64,000 bases of DNA. It comes from Gigaspora margarita. Lineage: Eukaryota > Glomeromycota > Glomeromycetes > Diversisporales > Gigasporaceae. A model generated the notes under the pieces. The model saw only the letters and a list, made by a program, of their open reading frames with translations, searched no databases and was not told where the DNA came from. The DNA is taken from the NCBI GenBank assembly GCA_009809945.1, contig WTPW01000334.1, forward strand, positions 124,488 to 188,487, written 5' to 3'. A program made the position numbers and the translations under genes. Shown piece after piece: positions 46,654 to 58,784 of this stretch (position 1 is the first letter of the stretch; each line of letters opens with the position of its first letter).

Positions 46654-47311
46654 TCCCTTAATCTGTAAGCAATTCTAGGCAAATTTGCCTAGAAAATTGC
46701 TATAAATATGCTTATGATCTATATTTTTTAAAACTTAAAATATTTAATTAAATTTTTTTTTTTTGATAATAATTAAAAATAAAGATTATATTATAGTAGT
46801 ATTTAATTTTATATTATAAGAAAAAAGTTTAAGTTGCTTATAAGCTAAAAATAGATAAATTTTAAAAAAATTTATTAGCCAAAAAATTATTTACTTATTC
46901 TTGGTGAACTCTATAAATATTAGCTCTAGCTCTCTGTTCTAATACAATATTGTAGTTTATAAAAAGGATTAAAACTTTAATTATTGCAACTTTTGTGATT
47001 TACTTGTAAAAATTAGGACTTTAATTAGAAGTGAAAGTTTTTTTTATAGATGGGAACATATAAAATTTAAGAAAATCTAAAGAAAAGCTTTATAGTAAAA
47101 ATTTTAAATTAAAAACTTCAAACTTTTATTATATTAAATTTTATTAATAATTTTAAAAACTTTTTATAATAAAGTTTATAAAATATATTTTAAAGAAAAT
47201 ATTCTATAAATAAAGTATACTCTATATTTTTAATAACTTTTATTTTATTTAAAAAATTGTAAATATTTCTAAAAATTTCAGGCAAATTTGCCTGAAATAC
47301 CATTTAAGGGA
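46654..47311. mobile_element. MITE of the TCCCTTA family, copy 1 (in LINE2)
   Basis: Begins TCCCTTAATCTGTAAG and ends TTTAAGGGA, with TA on both sides (46652-46653, 47312-47313). Near each end is AGGCAAATTTGCCT, itself a 14-bp palindrome. The inner AT-rich body matches, in reverse orientation, the copy at 50120, for example TCTAATACAATATTGTAGTT near 46937. Confidence 0.85.
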
Positions 47312-47672
47312 TAGTAGAATGGGAGAAGGTGAATAAGGAGAATTTGTCACATATCAACCCCATGGGATCAAGCATAGTTTCTACAAGTAAGACCTTAAAA
47401 GTGAAAGAGAATGAAGTAGAAAATATGAGTTCTTGGATAAAGCAGAAAAAAGAGGGAAGCTGGGCCGTGACAATTAGTCTTAAATACCTCAAAAATCTGA
47501 TAGACCAGAAAAAAGACCCACTGAAAGGAAAGAATCCAAAATAGAACATGTGATACTAACAGAAAATTGGGATATATACTTGATCCAAAGTATAATAGAG
47601 AATATAAGAAAACAACAAGAACTCACACAGGCACTAAAGGAAAACCAAGAGTAAAATAAAATAATTTACTAT

Positions 47673-48221
47673 ATGGATGGCTCACTCAGAGGAGAAGAAA
47701 CAGAGAATTACAAAGCAGGATATGGAATAATTCAACTTGATAGTAACGGTACAATAGTTAGAGAACTTAAAGGCAGAATTCAAGGTTGGTTCTTCTCAAC
47801 AAAATCTGAACTCATAGCAATTCTAGAAGTAACCCTAGTAACCCCAAGTAATGACAAAATAGATATTTTCACAGATAGCCAAGTAGCGATTCACATAATT
47901 AAAAGGAGCCAGGAAAGTAAAACTACAAGAAGCTGGTGTAAGATGAAAAACCCAGGTATTTTGGGTATAATTGTCAAAATCTTAGACACAAAAAATATAG
48001 ATATGCAACTTCACAAAGTAAAAGCATATACAGAAAATACGCTAAATGACTTAGCAAACAAGGCAGCAAAAAAAGGTGCAAAAGAAAAAGAAGTAATCTC
48101 AATTAATATAAAGAAGGCACAAGGAATAGTGTTAAGACCAACCTGGAACAACATCTCCATTGAAACCCCAATTCATAGCTTTCTCAAAACACTTACACAA
48201 ACCTTTCACAAAGTAGAATAG
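47673..48221 (+). pseudogene. LINE2 RNase H domain
   Basis: An open frame of 182 codons with a complete catalytic set: MDGS (D2), STKSELIA (E46), IFTDSQVA (D68) and LNDLANKAAKKG (D126), the D-E-D-D arrangement of RNase H type I. Role: removal of RNA from the RNA-DNA hybrid during reverse transcription. The domain is intact, although the element upstream is truncated. Confidence 0.85.
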
Positions 48222-48429
48222 GTATTTGCACATAATATAAAAGATAGTACTCATCAAAAGAGAATAGAAAAGCAAAATTGAAAAATCTTTAGAAGTCTGT
48301 AGAAAAAGAAAAAAAAGAGAAGGCAAGGTCCTACAAAGTGAATAAAAAGTGGGGTTTTCGACAAAGAGCCTGAGTGGCTTATTGTCTACTCTGCAACTAC
48401 GTAAAAGAAACTGAGAAGTCTTTTATCAA

Positions 48430-48744
48430 ATGACAATATGCCAGAAATGTAAAAAAAAAGAAGAATCATTTGAGCACCTTACAGCATGTGAAGTTGACGA
48501 AGCAAGATGGTTAAAGAAAAAGTATTTGATAGCAAATCAAATCTGGTTGAACTTGGATACAGTATATAGAAAAAGAATGACAATCAAGGACTTGTATACA
48601 AGGCTAACTGGTAGAAAAGAAGCAGACAAATACAAGAAAAGAAATTATATGGCAAGAGGGCTAATTGAGTTGGATCTAGCAACCTCACTCTTGGCAATAG
48701 GGATTACAAGAAAAGCAGCAGATTTGATTATTTCTGAATGGTAG
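48430..48744 (+). pseudogene. LINE2 C-terminal Cys-His region
   Basis: Reads CQKCKKKEESFEHLTACEVD: C-x2-C, then H and C in zinc-finger spacing, common at the C-terminus of RNase H-bearing fungal LINEs. It ends LIISEW with TAG. The segment from 48222 to 48429 links it to RNase H in another frame. Confidence 0.75.
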
Positions 48745-49338
48745 GATAAATAGCACAGTTTTTTTCAAGAAGAGATATAGCTTTAACATTGTAACAAAGT
48801 TGCAAAATGGAAAAAACAAATAGGCATTAACCCAAAAAAAAGAAAATAAAGAAAATAAGTTCAAAAGTTCAGAAGAAAAAAAGAAGAAAAATAGTATAGG
48901 AAAAGGTATAGATAAAGGAGAAAAAGAAGACCCACATGAGGAATTGAAGGATGGACCTAGAAGACAAAAGTTAGAAGATAAAAGAAGGGATAGGTTTAAG
49001 GAAAAAATGGACCTAGTAACGAAAGAGTTGGAAAAATGGATATGGACCGGAAGGTGGTCCAGGTGGAATAAAAATTAAATAAGATCATGATAGGCTGTAT
49101 ATTCAGGCTAATGAACTGCAGATTTAGTATTTGAGGTAGATACTAAAGAGGCAGCAAGATCAATTCTACTTTGGCAAGTCACACATAGGTACCAAATGGC
49201 AATGGGTGAGCCATATTTTAGTTTAAAATAGCATAGCTATAAATAGAAAATGCATGTATTAACTGCAAACTCTATATTATAAAATAAAGTTGTGACATGA
49301 TTGTCAAAAAAAAAAAAAAAAAAGTATAATAGAGAAGA

Positions 49339-50088
49339 GGTTTATGTTAGAGGCAGTTTGGGTGTGACTATAACTGATTTACCTTAGGGCAATGACCTCT
49401 GTGAGATTAAATGATATAATGCAAACTATGGATATAGGAGCTGTGAAGCTGAAACACAAAAATTGACTAATTTTAACTATGATATAATATGATACTCTCG
49501 CTATCATCAAATCACTAACATGCAATTTTTTGAAATACAATCACAAAAAAACTTCTCAAACAAAATGAAAGTTGCTGCTGAATATAGTTTGTGCTTAAAA
49601 AAGAATATTTTGAACATATTGTATTATGATAGACATCAGCAATGATCCCAAGATCAATACCATGCAATGGCTGGTAAAGTAAGAAAACTAATGGAGTGTA
49701 CAATGACTCTTTTTAATAATAAGGAGATTGATGCTTTTTTAAAAACATGAAAATTAATAGAATTACCAAGGTCTTGGTCAAAACTACCTAATCCTGATAC
49801 TCATTAGAAGAGTTTTATGATATCAGATTTATTTCATCTTTCAATATTAATGCCTCACATTTTAAATTGTTTCCTAACAACTCAATATATTAAAGAGAAT
49901 TTACTTACTAATTTTTGGAATACAACAAAATGTCAACACCGTGAACAAGTAGTCAGTTTAATTATAAAGTGTTGGGTGTCTCTTTCATATTCTATAAAAC
50001 AGTCATTTGCTATTTCATTCTCTAATAATAGTCTTGAAGCACTAAATCAAATATTAAAAAGAGAGCATAATTATTTGATTAAGGTACT
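49339..50088 (+). pseudogene. Transposase-like gene, middle part
   Basis: Resumes after LINE2 with EEVYVRGSLGVTITDLP and GNDLCEIK, NANYGYRSCEAETQ, FNYDII-YSRYHQITNMQFFE, YSLCLKKNILNILYYDRHQQ, DQYHAMAGKVRKLMECTMTL, KLIELPRSWSKLPNPDTH and SFMISDLFHLSILMPHILNC, then FWNTTKCQHREQVV and LNQILKREHNYLIK. The DLP-GNDL followed by a Cys segment resembles the GDLPA...FCSFC step of tnp2-like transposases (inference). A splice donor follows LIK at about 50084. Confidence 0.7.
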
Positions 50089-51689
50089 TAAATATATATT
50101 ATCTTTTATTAATATGTTATCCCTTAATTTGTTATACAGGCATATTTGCCTGTATAAATTTTAAAATTTTAAATTTTTTAAATAAAACTTTAAATATTAA
50201 TTTTTAGCTATATACTTTCTAAGTAAAAAATATAATATTAATTTTGTTTTATCAACTTTATTATAAAAATTTTTTAAAATTATTAAAAAAACTTTGGTGT
50301 AATAAAAGTTTGAAGTTTTTGTTTTGGAACTTTTATTATAGAATTTTTTCTTTAGATTTTCTTAAATTTTATATATCCCCGTCTATAAAAAAAATTTTTT
50401 ACTTCTAATACAAGTTTTAATTTTACAAGTAAATTACTTAAAATGCAATAATAAAAGTTGTAATTCTTTATATAAACTACAATATTGTATTAGAAACTAT
50501 ATTTTTAAAACCAATATTTAAAGAATTTGCCAAGATATTGTAAATTATTTTTTTGATTAAAAAATTTCTTTAAAATTCAATATTTTTAGCTTATAAGCAA
50601 TATAAACTTTTTGTTTTATAATATAAAATTAAATAATTCAAAAATATAATCCTTATGTAGAAGAACCAATTAATAATAGTCAGACTCAATGTACAGAGCA
50701 GACTTTAGATTCTTGCATAGCCGTGAAAGCCGGGCATATGGTGAGCGACTCTATAGAAGAAACCCAAAAGGTCTTAGCTTCTATTTCATCAAATCCTGCT
50801 GAAATTCCCTTTTCAAATACTTTCTTTACAACATCTAAAAAAACTACTGTCCCATCTATTTTCATAAAACCTCATCATCCAAATCAAAACCTCTTAAAGA
50901 TTTTACTTTTGAAGATTCAAACAATGACAATACATCTCCAACTACAAATTCTATATTAGACAAATCTAACAATCCTCCTCCCTTCAGTCTACTCAACCTT
51001 TATGATCCTATTACATGTTATAACAAATTCTTATCTTACTACAAACTTCAACTTCTACCTAGTGATTCTGGTCGAAATTAAAAAAATCTGCTAAGCTGAT
51101 TTTTTGACCCGGTCAGTTAATTTTTTCTAAAATCGGCTAGCCGATTTTGTAAGTAAATAAAATTTTTTTTTCATAATTGTATAGGTTTTTTTTTTGAACA
51201 TTATCATTGTTGATACTATTATTTTTGTGGTTACCAAAGTTTCGCTTTTAGAATCATCATAGGAAGCATCGCACTTTGGAGACATTGAAGCAGTTGTTAC
51301 CCTGGATGAATTTCTTTTTTACGTTATTAGGTTTGAGTACTAGTCTAATTGGTCACATCATATAGTTGTGCTTGAAGTTTTACACATTGAAGTTGCAACC
51401 TTAGTTGCACTTAAAGAAGCTGAAGTATTAATTAGTATTTTAAGCAGTGCAACTTTAGGCACTTGAAGTTGCAACTTCAAGCATGAAGCCTGTGGTCAAA
51501 ATATAGTGGAAATGTGGCTATTTCGATCGACTAAACACACATGTCATTAAAGTATGCTCTGAGTTAACTTTTACACAAATTACTTTTTTTTCAAACATGC
51601 ATGTCATCAGGTAAGGTATGCTATTTAACAAATTTTTTTATCCAAAATACTATGTTTGTTTTTTTCAACACAATTCTATATCGATATCA

Positions 51690-52310
51690 ATATTCAACAT
51701 TATAGGTATGTTTCATCAACAGAACTCATAACAGATAATTTTGTAATGGATAAAGGCCGTTTTCGACTTCAATTCCATATTGATAACAATTCTAATATTA
51801 TGTGCTTTATTAGCAAAACCTATATTAGTTGAGTTTTGATAATAAATGAAGGCCATATGATAATTTTTTCCAACCCAATTCTATATTGACATCAATAACC
51901 AACATTATTTGTTCCTATTAGTGGAACCCATATCAGCTAATTTCTGATGTCCAAAGGCCTTGTATTCATTCTTTTCAATTCCATTGTACGTTTCATTAGT
52001 AGAACCCATATCAGCTGATTAATCAATATTATATGTTTCATTTAATGCTTTCTGACTCCAATCTATATCAATAACAATGCCGTCATTATATGTTCTTCAT
52101 CAGCAGAACTCATATTGCTGATTTTGATAATATTTGGAGTTCTTATATTTAACCTTTTAACTCTAATTACATCTATGTTTCATCAGCAGGGCCTATGTCA
52201 GCTGATTTTTGATAATAAATGAAGGCCATGTGCTCATCTTTTTTGACCATATTGATAACAATATGTTTCATCAGCAGAACCCGCATTAGCTGATTTTTGA
52301 TAAAGCTACC
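51690..52310. repeat. Degenerate tandem repeat in the MULE-like element
   Basis: A unit of about 90-110 bp built on TGTTTCATCAGCAGAACCCA, TATCAGCTGATTTTTGATAA and TAAATGAAGGCCATGTG occurs about six or seven times with indels. Just upstream, a 20-bp palindrome CTTGAAGTTGCAACTTCAAG lies at 51462-51481. Confidence 0.65.
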
Positions 52311-52336
52311 TAATTCACATGCTCGAATTTTTGGCA

Positions 52337-52651
52337 ATATGGGGCCTTTGCAGTAGAAAGGGCTGATACTGGTTTATATACGATTTTGAAAAATCATGTT
52401 TGTTTTGTTCGGACTGATCTGGGTTACTCAAAAATTTCGAGATTTGATTGGTCAGTTGTATCAGGCAATCCCATGATCTACGAAACTCCAAAAAAAGTTT
52501 TTTTAAATAACTCAATTTTTTATTATTATGCAAATCAATTTCCATTTATAATTGAAAAATGTAGCCCATGTCGAAATTTATCCGGATACAACAAAAACTC
52601 GATTTTCATTTTTGGGCAGTATCGGCCCTTTCTATTGCAAAGGCCCCATAT
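52337..52651. mobile_element. Foldback MITE inside the MULE-like element
   Basis: ATATGGGGCCTTTGCAGTAG at 52337 is mirrored by CTATTGCAAAGGCCCCATAT ending at 52651; similarity continues inward (AAAGGGCTGATACTG vs CAGTATCGGCCCTTT). Length 315 bp. The open frames on both strands here are a by-product of the palindrome. Confidence 0.75.
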
Positions 52652-53304
52652 GTACCGAACGTTTATATTTATTTAATGCTTATGCATAGAATGAAACCTG
52701 CTTTAAATATAATATGCATCAAAAACTTTTAATAGTATTTGGCAAACGATGCTCCATTAATATATAACATAGGAATAAGATTTTTACTAAATTCGGCAAA
52801 TTAAAAATCAAAACAGGTTTTATTGGCAGCTTTTAATCTAATAACTTTTTTAATCGCAGGTTGTTTTGATTAAATTGTAATTTATTTGAAATTTTTTGGC
52901 TAAGCCGACTAAGCTGATAAAATTTCATCGGCTTGGCTAGTCGATAAATTTTGATCGACCAGGATCACTACTTCTACCTTCACCTCAAACAATTGCTTCC
53001 TTTATACAATTTATCAAATCAAACTACCCAACATTCTTTTCTGAACAATATATCAAACATTCTGTTCAAACAAAAAACAAATACAACTCTGAAGAAGCAC
53101 ATATATACTTACCACACGAAACATCTCTTTTACCAAATCACTCTTCACTTCCATTCAAAAACCTTATCAACTTTTAAAAGATTCCTCTTAAATCCAATTG
53201 TCCAACAAATATACTATCTCTACAAACTTGTGAACTCTTTGTAAACCAACCCTCAATCCATCTTATACCAAACCTCTCTCTTATCCCAGAATATGCTTCA
53301 ATTC

Positions 53305-54060
53305 CTATTAAAATTGCCTCTTTAAATATTAATGGTCTTATCCAACCAAAAAAAAAACTCTCTATTCTAGAAGCTCGTAACAATAACTCTTTTGAAATTC
53401 TAGACCTTTCTAAGACTCATCTTTAAATAAAAGAAGGAAAATTCTTTAATAATCAAATACCGAACTATACTAGCATCTGGAGCTCTTACTCCTCTCCACA
53501 CAAAGCAGGTGTAGGTATCTTTATTCATCATAAAATTGCAAAACATATTGCCTGTGCACATAACTACAACGGCCATTTCATTGGCCTTGATCTTCACTTC
53601 AAAAACCTGGCAATACGTCTCTTACAAATTTATGTTTCTACTCAAGAGAAGAAACAACTTCATAAAGATATCCAAGAACATATAATTTCTCTTGCTCAAA
53701 ATTCCAACTACAAACTTATTATTATAGGAGACTTTAATAGTGTTCCAAACCCAAGACTAGATTATTCCCTAGCAAAAACATCCTCAATACCCGAATTCCA
53801 ACTTATCAAGTTTCTTCATAGCCATCAATACAAAGATATTTACCGTTTCTTCTTTTCTAATACTCAGAACTTCACATTCCAACGAGCCAATATCCAGAGT
53901 AGAATAGACCAAATTTGGACTAATCTATCAATTACAAATATTGAGTACACAGATATCCTCACAGAAACTATACTCGAATCAGACCATAAAATAATAACAT
54001 TAGAAATCTCAATTATAATCAACAAACCTAAACCTTATAAGCAACAAAAAAGAAAATGCT
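53305..54060 (+). pseudogene. LINE3 endonuclease domain
   Basis: Apurinic/apyrimidinic-type endonuclease: IKIASLNINGL (start), LSKTHL, GVGIFIHHKI, LLQIYVST, IIIGDFNS (53718-53745), SRIDQIWTN (53898-53924, with TGG for Trp) and ESDHKIITLEIS. TAA at about 53424 breaks THL-IKEG. Function when intact: nick the target DNA to prime reverse transcription. Confidence 0.85.
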
Positions 54061-54829
54061 TTTTCTAGAAAAACTGCTCCAAATCAACTATTTAAGACTA
54101 TTCCACTCAAACTACATACAATCTTAAACATATCTCTCCTAAAATTTAATCAATTTCAAACCAAAATTAACTCAATCTTATTTGGAACCAAATACGCAAA
54201 GCTTTAACTAAAGCAGCTACCAAACATATTGCCTTTAAGAACATCAAAACAATTAAAGAAATTCAAGACACTTCATCTCCTAAACAATCACTATTATATT
54301 ATAGATACGAGCAAATCCAATTTCTCAAAAACTATTTTCAATCACCCAACTTCCCAAACCTTCTCAACAAATACCAAACCCAATATCCTGACAACTCTCT
54401 ACAAACCAATTTCCCAAACCTTCTCCAAATCAAAAATAAATTTTAACTTATCAAAACTGCACTAAAACATCAATATCAACAAAACTTATATAATGAAATT
54501 AAACAAAAAATAGAAAACTGAGACAAAACCTATACAGACTTCCCCAAACTTTTCTACAAAAAAATACTCGAGAAATATAATAATATCAACATTAACTGCC
54601 TTCTAATTAACAATACACTCCTTACAAAGTGCAGTGAAATCTTAGAGCAAATACAAAACCATTTTTCAGAATACTTTTCTGAAAAACCTCTTCAACCAAT
54701 TTCTGCTAATCTAAACCAACTCTATTAACTACATCCAGAACTCGAACCTCTATTCAACGACTTATTTAAAACAATCACAGATCAGGAATAGTCAGAGACA
54801 ATCTCTAATCTTCTAAACTAAAAAGCAGC

Positions 54830-55820
54830 TGGCCCTTCTGAAATATGCTACAAGCATATTAAACATGATAGCCCTATAGCACAAAGTATTTTTAGATCTT
54901 TTATTAATAAATGTCTCCAATTGCAAAAAATACCAACAGAATGGAAATCTTCAAACATTTTCCTTATTTCAAAAAAATCCAACTGGGACTTTACACTTAA
55001 CCAAGTTCGACCAATCTCTATTATTGAGCCCTTTAAAAAAGTCTTTACAAAAATTTTTACCAGCTGCCTGGACAAAATAATTTCAACAAACAACCTTCTT
55101 TTTAATTTAAATTTCGCAGCAACTAAAAACCCTTCAACATATACACCAATTCAAATTTTGTATAATACTATCGAACATTACATCTTCCATAACAAAGAAG
55201 CATGGATACTATTTCAAGACATGTCTAAAGCATTTGACAGAATCAATATCAGACGCTTACAAGATGCTTGTCGAAGAATTGGTATCCCTAATTCTGGCAT
55301 TAATTTAATAACTGAACTGCATACCTCTCGTACAGCCAAAGTAAATACAGCTTATGGACTTACATCACTAGTTCCTATTATCTTTGGTATTGAACAAGGA
55401 GAAACCTATTCTCCTCTCCTTTGAAAAATTTACTATGATCCTATTCTTGCTTTTATTGCTCAAAAATATAATAATCAATTCCTAAAAATCTTCTCTTCTT
55501 CACCACTTGATACAATTTTCAACACAACCCCAACTACTATTACTATCCATTCTTTAGCCTATATAGATGACACAGTGTGGTACTGTGAACATCCAGAAAC
55601 TCTACAAAATATTTTTAATGATGTCTCTATCTTATACAAATTAATAACATTAAAGTTAACTCTACCAAATCTGATCTACTCTATATCCTCTCCAAAAACT
55701 CAAAAATAACTAATCACAAACTTCTTTATAACAATCAAACAATTACTCCTTGCAAACCTAAAGATGTAATTAGATACCTAGGTATCTTCTATGATGGCAA
55801 AGGCTCAACCAAACCAACTT
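54830..55820 (+). pseudogene. LINE3 reverse transcriptase domain
   Basis: KAAGPSEICYKHI, WKSSNIFLISKKSNWDF, VRPISIIEPFKKVFTKI, ILFQDMSKAFDRINIRRL (Asp of the A motif), GIEQGETYSPLL followed by TGA at 55422-55424 where relatives have Trp, KIYYDPI, and AYIDDTVWYC (55558-55584) with both catalytic Asp intact, then the DVIRYLGIFYDG motif. Apart from scattered stops and one shift near 55650 the catalytic core is well preserved. Confidence 0.85.
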
Positions 55821-55825
55821 TAGAT

Positions 55826-57050
55826 ATGATATATAATAAAATAGAAAACTTTCTAATTCTTATTAGATACAAAAAATTGTTACCTTCGCAAATATCTTCC
55901 TTATTCAACCTTATACTTCAACCCTCTTTAGAATATCTTTTGCAAATTGTTCTTATTCATAAAAATACACAAACCAAACTCTTTCGATTACTTTCTATAC
56001 AAACAAAAAAATGCTCTCACTAGCCAAGAACACTAATAACATCTCACTCACAAATCCATTTGCTCTTAATTTACCTACTTTTACTAATTTAATCCAAAAA
56101 GTCAGTATCTCTAATATCAAACATATTTTTAATACCTTCTCACTTCTCTCAGACCTTGATATTGCTCGAATCAAATCCTGGCTATTAAAAACTTGGTCTC
56201 CTAAACTTACTAAAGAAACCCTTCTTTTGTATTATCAAAAAACACAAAACTATACTCTTCTTTTCTATCTTGCACAACTAGCTAAAAATAATATAACAAT
56301 TTCCTTTATCCCTTCAATTATAACATTTCCACCTTTTTTTTCTGAACATACACACCTAATCTATGATATACTCCCTACAACTCCTAATAATCTTACAATT
56401 AATAGCCTTAGAAACAACAAAATTTTATTTATTGAACAAATAACATCTGCAAATAACAACTCTTTCCTTCCTTGAAACAATATATATCTTTGAACAAACA
56501 AATAACTAGAGATTATCAACCTTCTTGGTTCACTCGACTTACTCAAATACTACAACTTAACTCTATCCATATTACATGCCCACATATTAAACTACCCTCA
56601 AGAAACTGCTTCATCAATACAACTGATCTAATATCCCCTTCCAACTCACTTCCTTACCAACTATTATTCAATAATTGAGATACAATCATTTTGCAATTAA
56701 ACAAATCTTAGCAAACTACTTTCTATAAAATTAATCAGTCTAGTGAAACATCTACAGGACAATCAAACCTTTCAGAAATCACTAATCTCCCACGGAATTT
56801 CAAATCTATAAATCTTCCATATAGACAAATCAAGTCTAATAGACTTCTTTTACAAATAGACTATAAAAAAATTCTTGCTATAATTGATATCTTCAACAAC
56901 TTAAACTTACTCTTAATTTCCTCCCTCTATCAACCCCAAATTAATATTCTCTCTAGTAAAATACATCTTATATATTATAGTATTAAAACCTCTTACTACC
57001 AAAATCAACTAATTCAAACATACAACAATATCTTTAATCTAAATACAACT
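55826..57050 (+). pseudogene. LINE3 region between RT and RNase H
   Basis: Open frames 55826-56023, 56011-56475 and 56472-56678 join the reverse transcriptase to RNase H (IENFLILIRYKKLLPSQISS, NPFALNLPTFTNLIQKVSIS, YQPSWFTRLTQIL). TGA codons at FLP-NN, IYL-TN and NN-DT occur where Trp would fit. Confidence 0.65.
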
Positions 57051-57054
57051 CACT

Positions 57055-57500
57055 TTAACTTTTTTACTGACACTTCCATTAAAAACCTTCAATTCAAATA
57101 TTAAATCTGGTATAGGCTGGATTTGCAAAAATGACCCTTCTATCTACTTTAATGCAGCAATAAATCCTTCTCCAGACTTTTCTCACTCTGAATTAATAGC
57201 AACTATTTCTCTTTTACTTGCTATACCAAATAACTCTGTTATTACAATATATATTGATAACTTATCTGCAATCAAAAACCTAATCAATNCTNNTTNNTTT
57301 AAACTTATTCAAAACAAAAACTGGGATATAATCTCAATTATTAACTCTATTAAATCTACAAAAAACATTTCTATTATTCCTATCAAAGTTAAATCACATT
57401 CAACTAGTTCTCTGTATAACCAAGCTGATCTGCTAGCAAAACAAGACTTTGATAAACCTATAATAGAAATCTCTTATACATACTTCAAACTACCTACTCA
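57055..57500 (+). pseudogene. LINE3 RNase H domain
   Basis: FFTDTSIK (first Asp, 57059-57083), SGIGWICKNDPSIYFNAAIN, SHSELIATISLL (Glu), ITIYIDNLSAIKNLIN (second Asp), KVKSHSTSSLYNQADLLAKQ (last Asp): a complete D-E-D-D set. A frame shift separates the first motif from the rest, and there are Ns at 57290-57298. Confidence 0.8.
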
Positions 57501-57539
57501 CTTTTTATGGAACAATTATATAATAACACACAAAGCTCG

Positions 57540-58304
57540 CTCCTTTATCAAAAATATTACCAAAATTTAAGAACTAACATCTTGGTCATCTTTCAAATTT
57601 TTTAACAATTATACTTCAGATATAAACTGGAACTTAACTTTTAAAATACTTAAATCTTAAGAATACAATTCCTCTTTATACTCCTTCTATATCAAAATCC
57701 TAACAAACAACCTCCCAACAATGCAAACCCTTAACATCCGCTACAAAAATCTATACACAACAAATCAATGTTGTAAATGCTCTTCAATTAAAAATACTCT
57801 CCATATACTCTTATGTTCCAAAAATACTGAAAACATCCAACAATCGCTTACTAATATAATTAATAATACACTTCAACAATCCCAATTAATATCGACCTCA
57901 GATATTATACATCTTAATACCCTTTCATTGCTATCAACTTACTCCTCTAATATACAATACAACTCCTTATGCCTACTATTCTAGGAATATACTCCAAACC
58001 AATATATTATAATACCAAAATTCTTCTTAAAAAACAAACTAAACTCTTTCTCACTAACTTCTCAAATAATCTCTTAAATTGGTTTTATCACAATATATGG
58101 TCTCAACGTAATATATTTCAATATCAATGGGAAATAGCCCAGAATATCACAAAAAAAACCAAACATACTAAAATAACTCTACTATCAAGTACTACTCAAG
58201 CAAATACATCAAGAACTTATATACAACCAATAAACCTACACTCTGCTATTGAAACATGGTACTTACAAGGCTATCCTAACAACATGCTTTGTATAATGTC
58301 ATAA
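57540..58304 (+). pseudogene. LINE3 C-terminal Cys-His region
   Basis: CCKCSSIKNTLHILLC (about 57762-57815) repeats the C-x2-C...H-x4-C pattern of LINE2. Downstream NNLLNWFYHNIWSQRNIFQY and ETWYLQGYPNNMLCIMS end at a TAA near 58305. Frame shift near 57970. Confidence 0.7.
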
Positions 58305-58784
58305 TTAACACCTTAGGTTTTCTCCAACCTATCCTAACTAGATTTATTTTATTAGCTTAAATTAATAATAGTATAAAATAGGAAATAGGAGGCAAAATGT
58401 CATATTGGGTGCTCTGTAGCACAAATGTAGTTAGAAATCTTTACCATAAAATTTTTCTATAACTATATTTCTTTATTTCATCTTGTTTTCGGGTTGGAGA
58501 AAATTGTCAGCCTGGTCCCAGAACTTATCTGACCCCTTACCTATCTCTAATTTGATAACAAAGAGACTATTAATCTTAGGATTAATTTAAGGTTGCTGTA
58601 ACAAAGTTTCTACTATGACATTATATTAATAAAATATATATATATATAATCCTTGTTTTTAAATAATATTATACCAAATTTTATTTAAATATTTTAAATG
58701 ATTAAAAAAGTAGATAAGAGATATATTTATAGTAATTATACAGGCAAATTTGCCTGCAAACCTTTACAAACTAAGGGATAATAT

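Larger units (their letters stand above)
45468..49325 (+). mobile_element. LINE2: 5'-truncated non-LTR retrotransposon
   Basis: The 13-bp ATAATAAAGAAGA at 45455-45467 is repeated with one mismatch as ATAATAGAGAAGA at 49326-49338, right after a poly(A) tract (about 49305-49323). The element starts inside the reverse transcriptase just after the catalytic YxDD box and continues through thumb, RNase H and Cys-His regions. A (TTA)n microsatellite lies directly upstream. A MITE sits at 46654-47311. It is inserted at the 3' end of an intron of the transposase-like gene. Confidence 0.85.
51061..52969. mobile_element. MULE-like element in LINE3, 10-bp target duplication
   Basis: ACTTCTACCT at 51051-51060 and 52970-52979 is a perfect 10-bp duplication. 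Ends are AGTGATTCTGGTCGA and TCGACCAGGATCACT (one mismatch). A 9-10 bp duplication is typical of Mutator-like elements. No transposase frame: the interior consists of a GCTGATTTT-type degenerate repeat, a foldback and a dispersed-repeat fragment, so it is non-autonomous. Confidence 0.8.
50700..53300 (+). pseudogene. LINE3 N-terminal coding region
   Basis: Reads MKAGHMVSDSIEETQKVLAS, then KDFTFEDSNNDNTSPTTNS, YDPITCYNKFLSYYKLQLLP, and, after the MULE-like insert is removed, SPQTIASFIQFIKSNYPTFF, PHETSLLPNHSSLPFKNLIN and FVNQPSIHLIPNLSL. No known domain; it leads into the endonuclease. The frame crosses the insertion site exactly (LLP joined to SPQT). Confidence 0.6.
50655..58643 (+). mobile_element. 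LINE3: near full-length non-LTR retrotransposon
   Basis: ATATAATCCTT occurs at 50644-50654 and 58644-58654 (11-bp duplication inside the MITE). The order is ORF1-like N-terminus, endonuclease, reverse transcriptase, RNase H and Cys-His C-terminus, as in LINE1 and LINE2 but diverged from both. The 3' end is (TA)-rich rather than poly(A). About 6.1 kb remain after removing the MULE-like insertion at 51061-52969. Confidence 0.8.
50120..58778. mobile_element. MITE of the TCCCTTA family, copy 2, split by LINE3
   Basis: Left part 50120-50643/54 begins TCCCTTAATTTGTTATACAG; right part 58655-58778 ends TTACAAACTAAGGGA. TA duplications are at 50118-50119 and 58779-58780, and AGGCAAATTTGCCT-like palindromes lie near both ends. 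The body is the reverse complement of copy 1. Removing it joins splice donor and acceptor of an intron in the transposase-like gene. Confidence 0.85.

Noticed and set aside
52386-52676. 96-codon + strand frame and its minus-strand partner
   Set aside because: Both arise from the foldback at 52337-52651.
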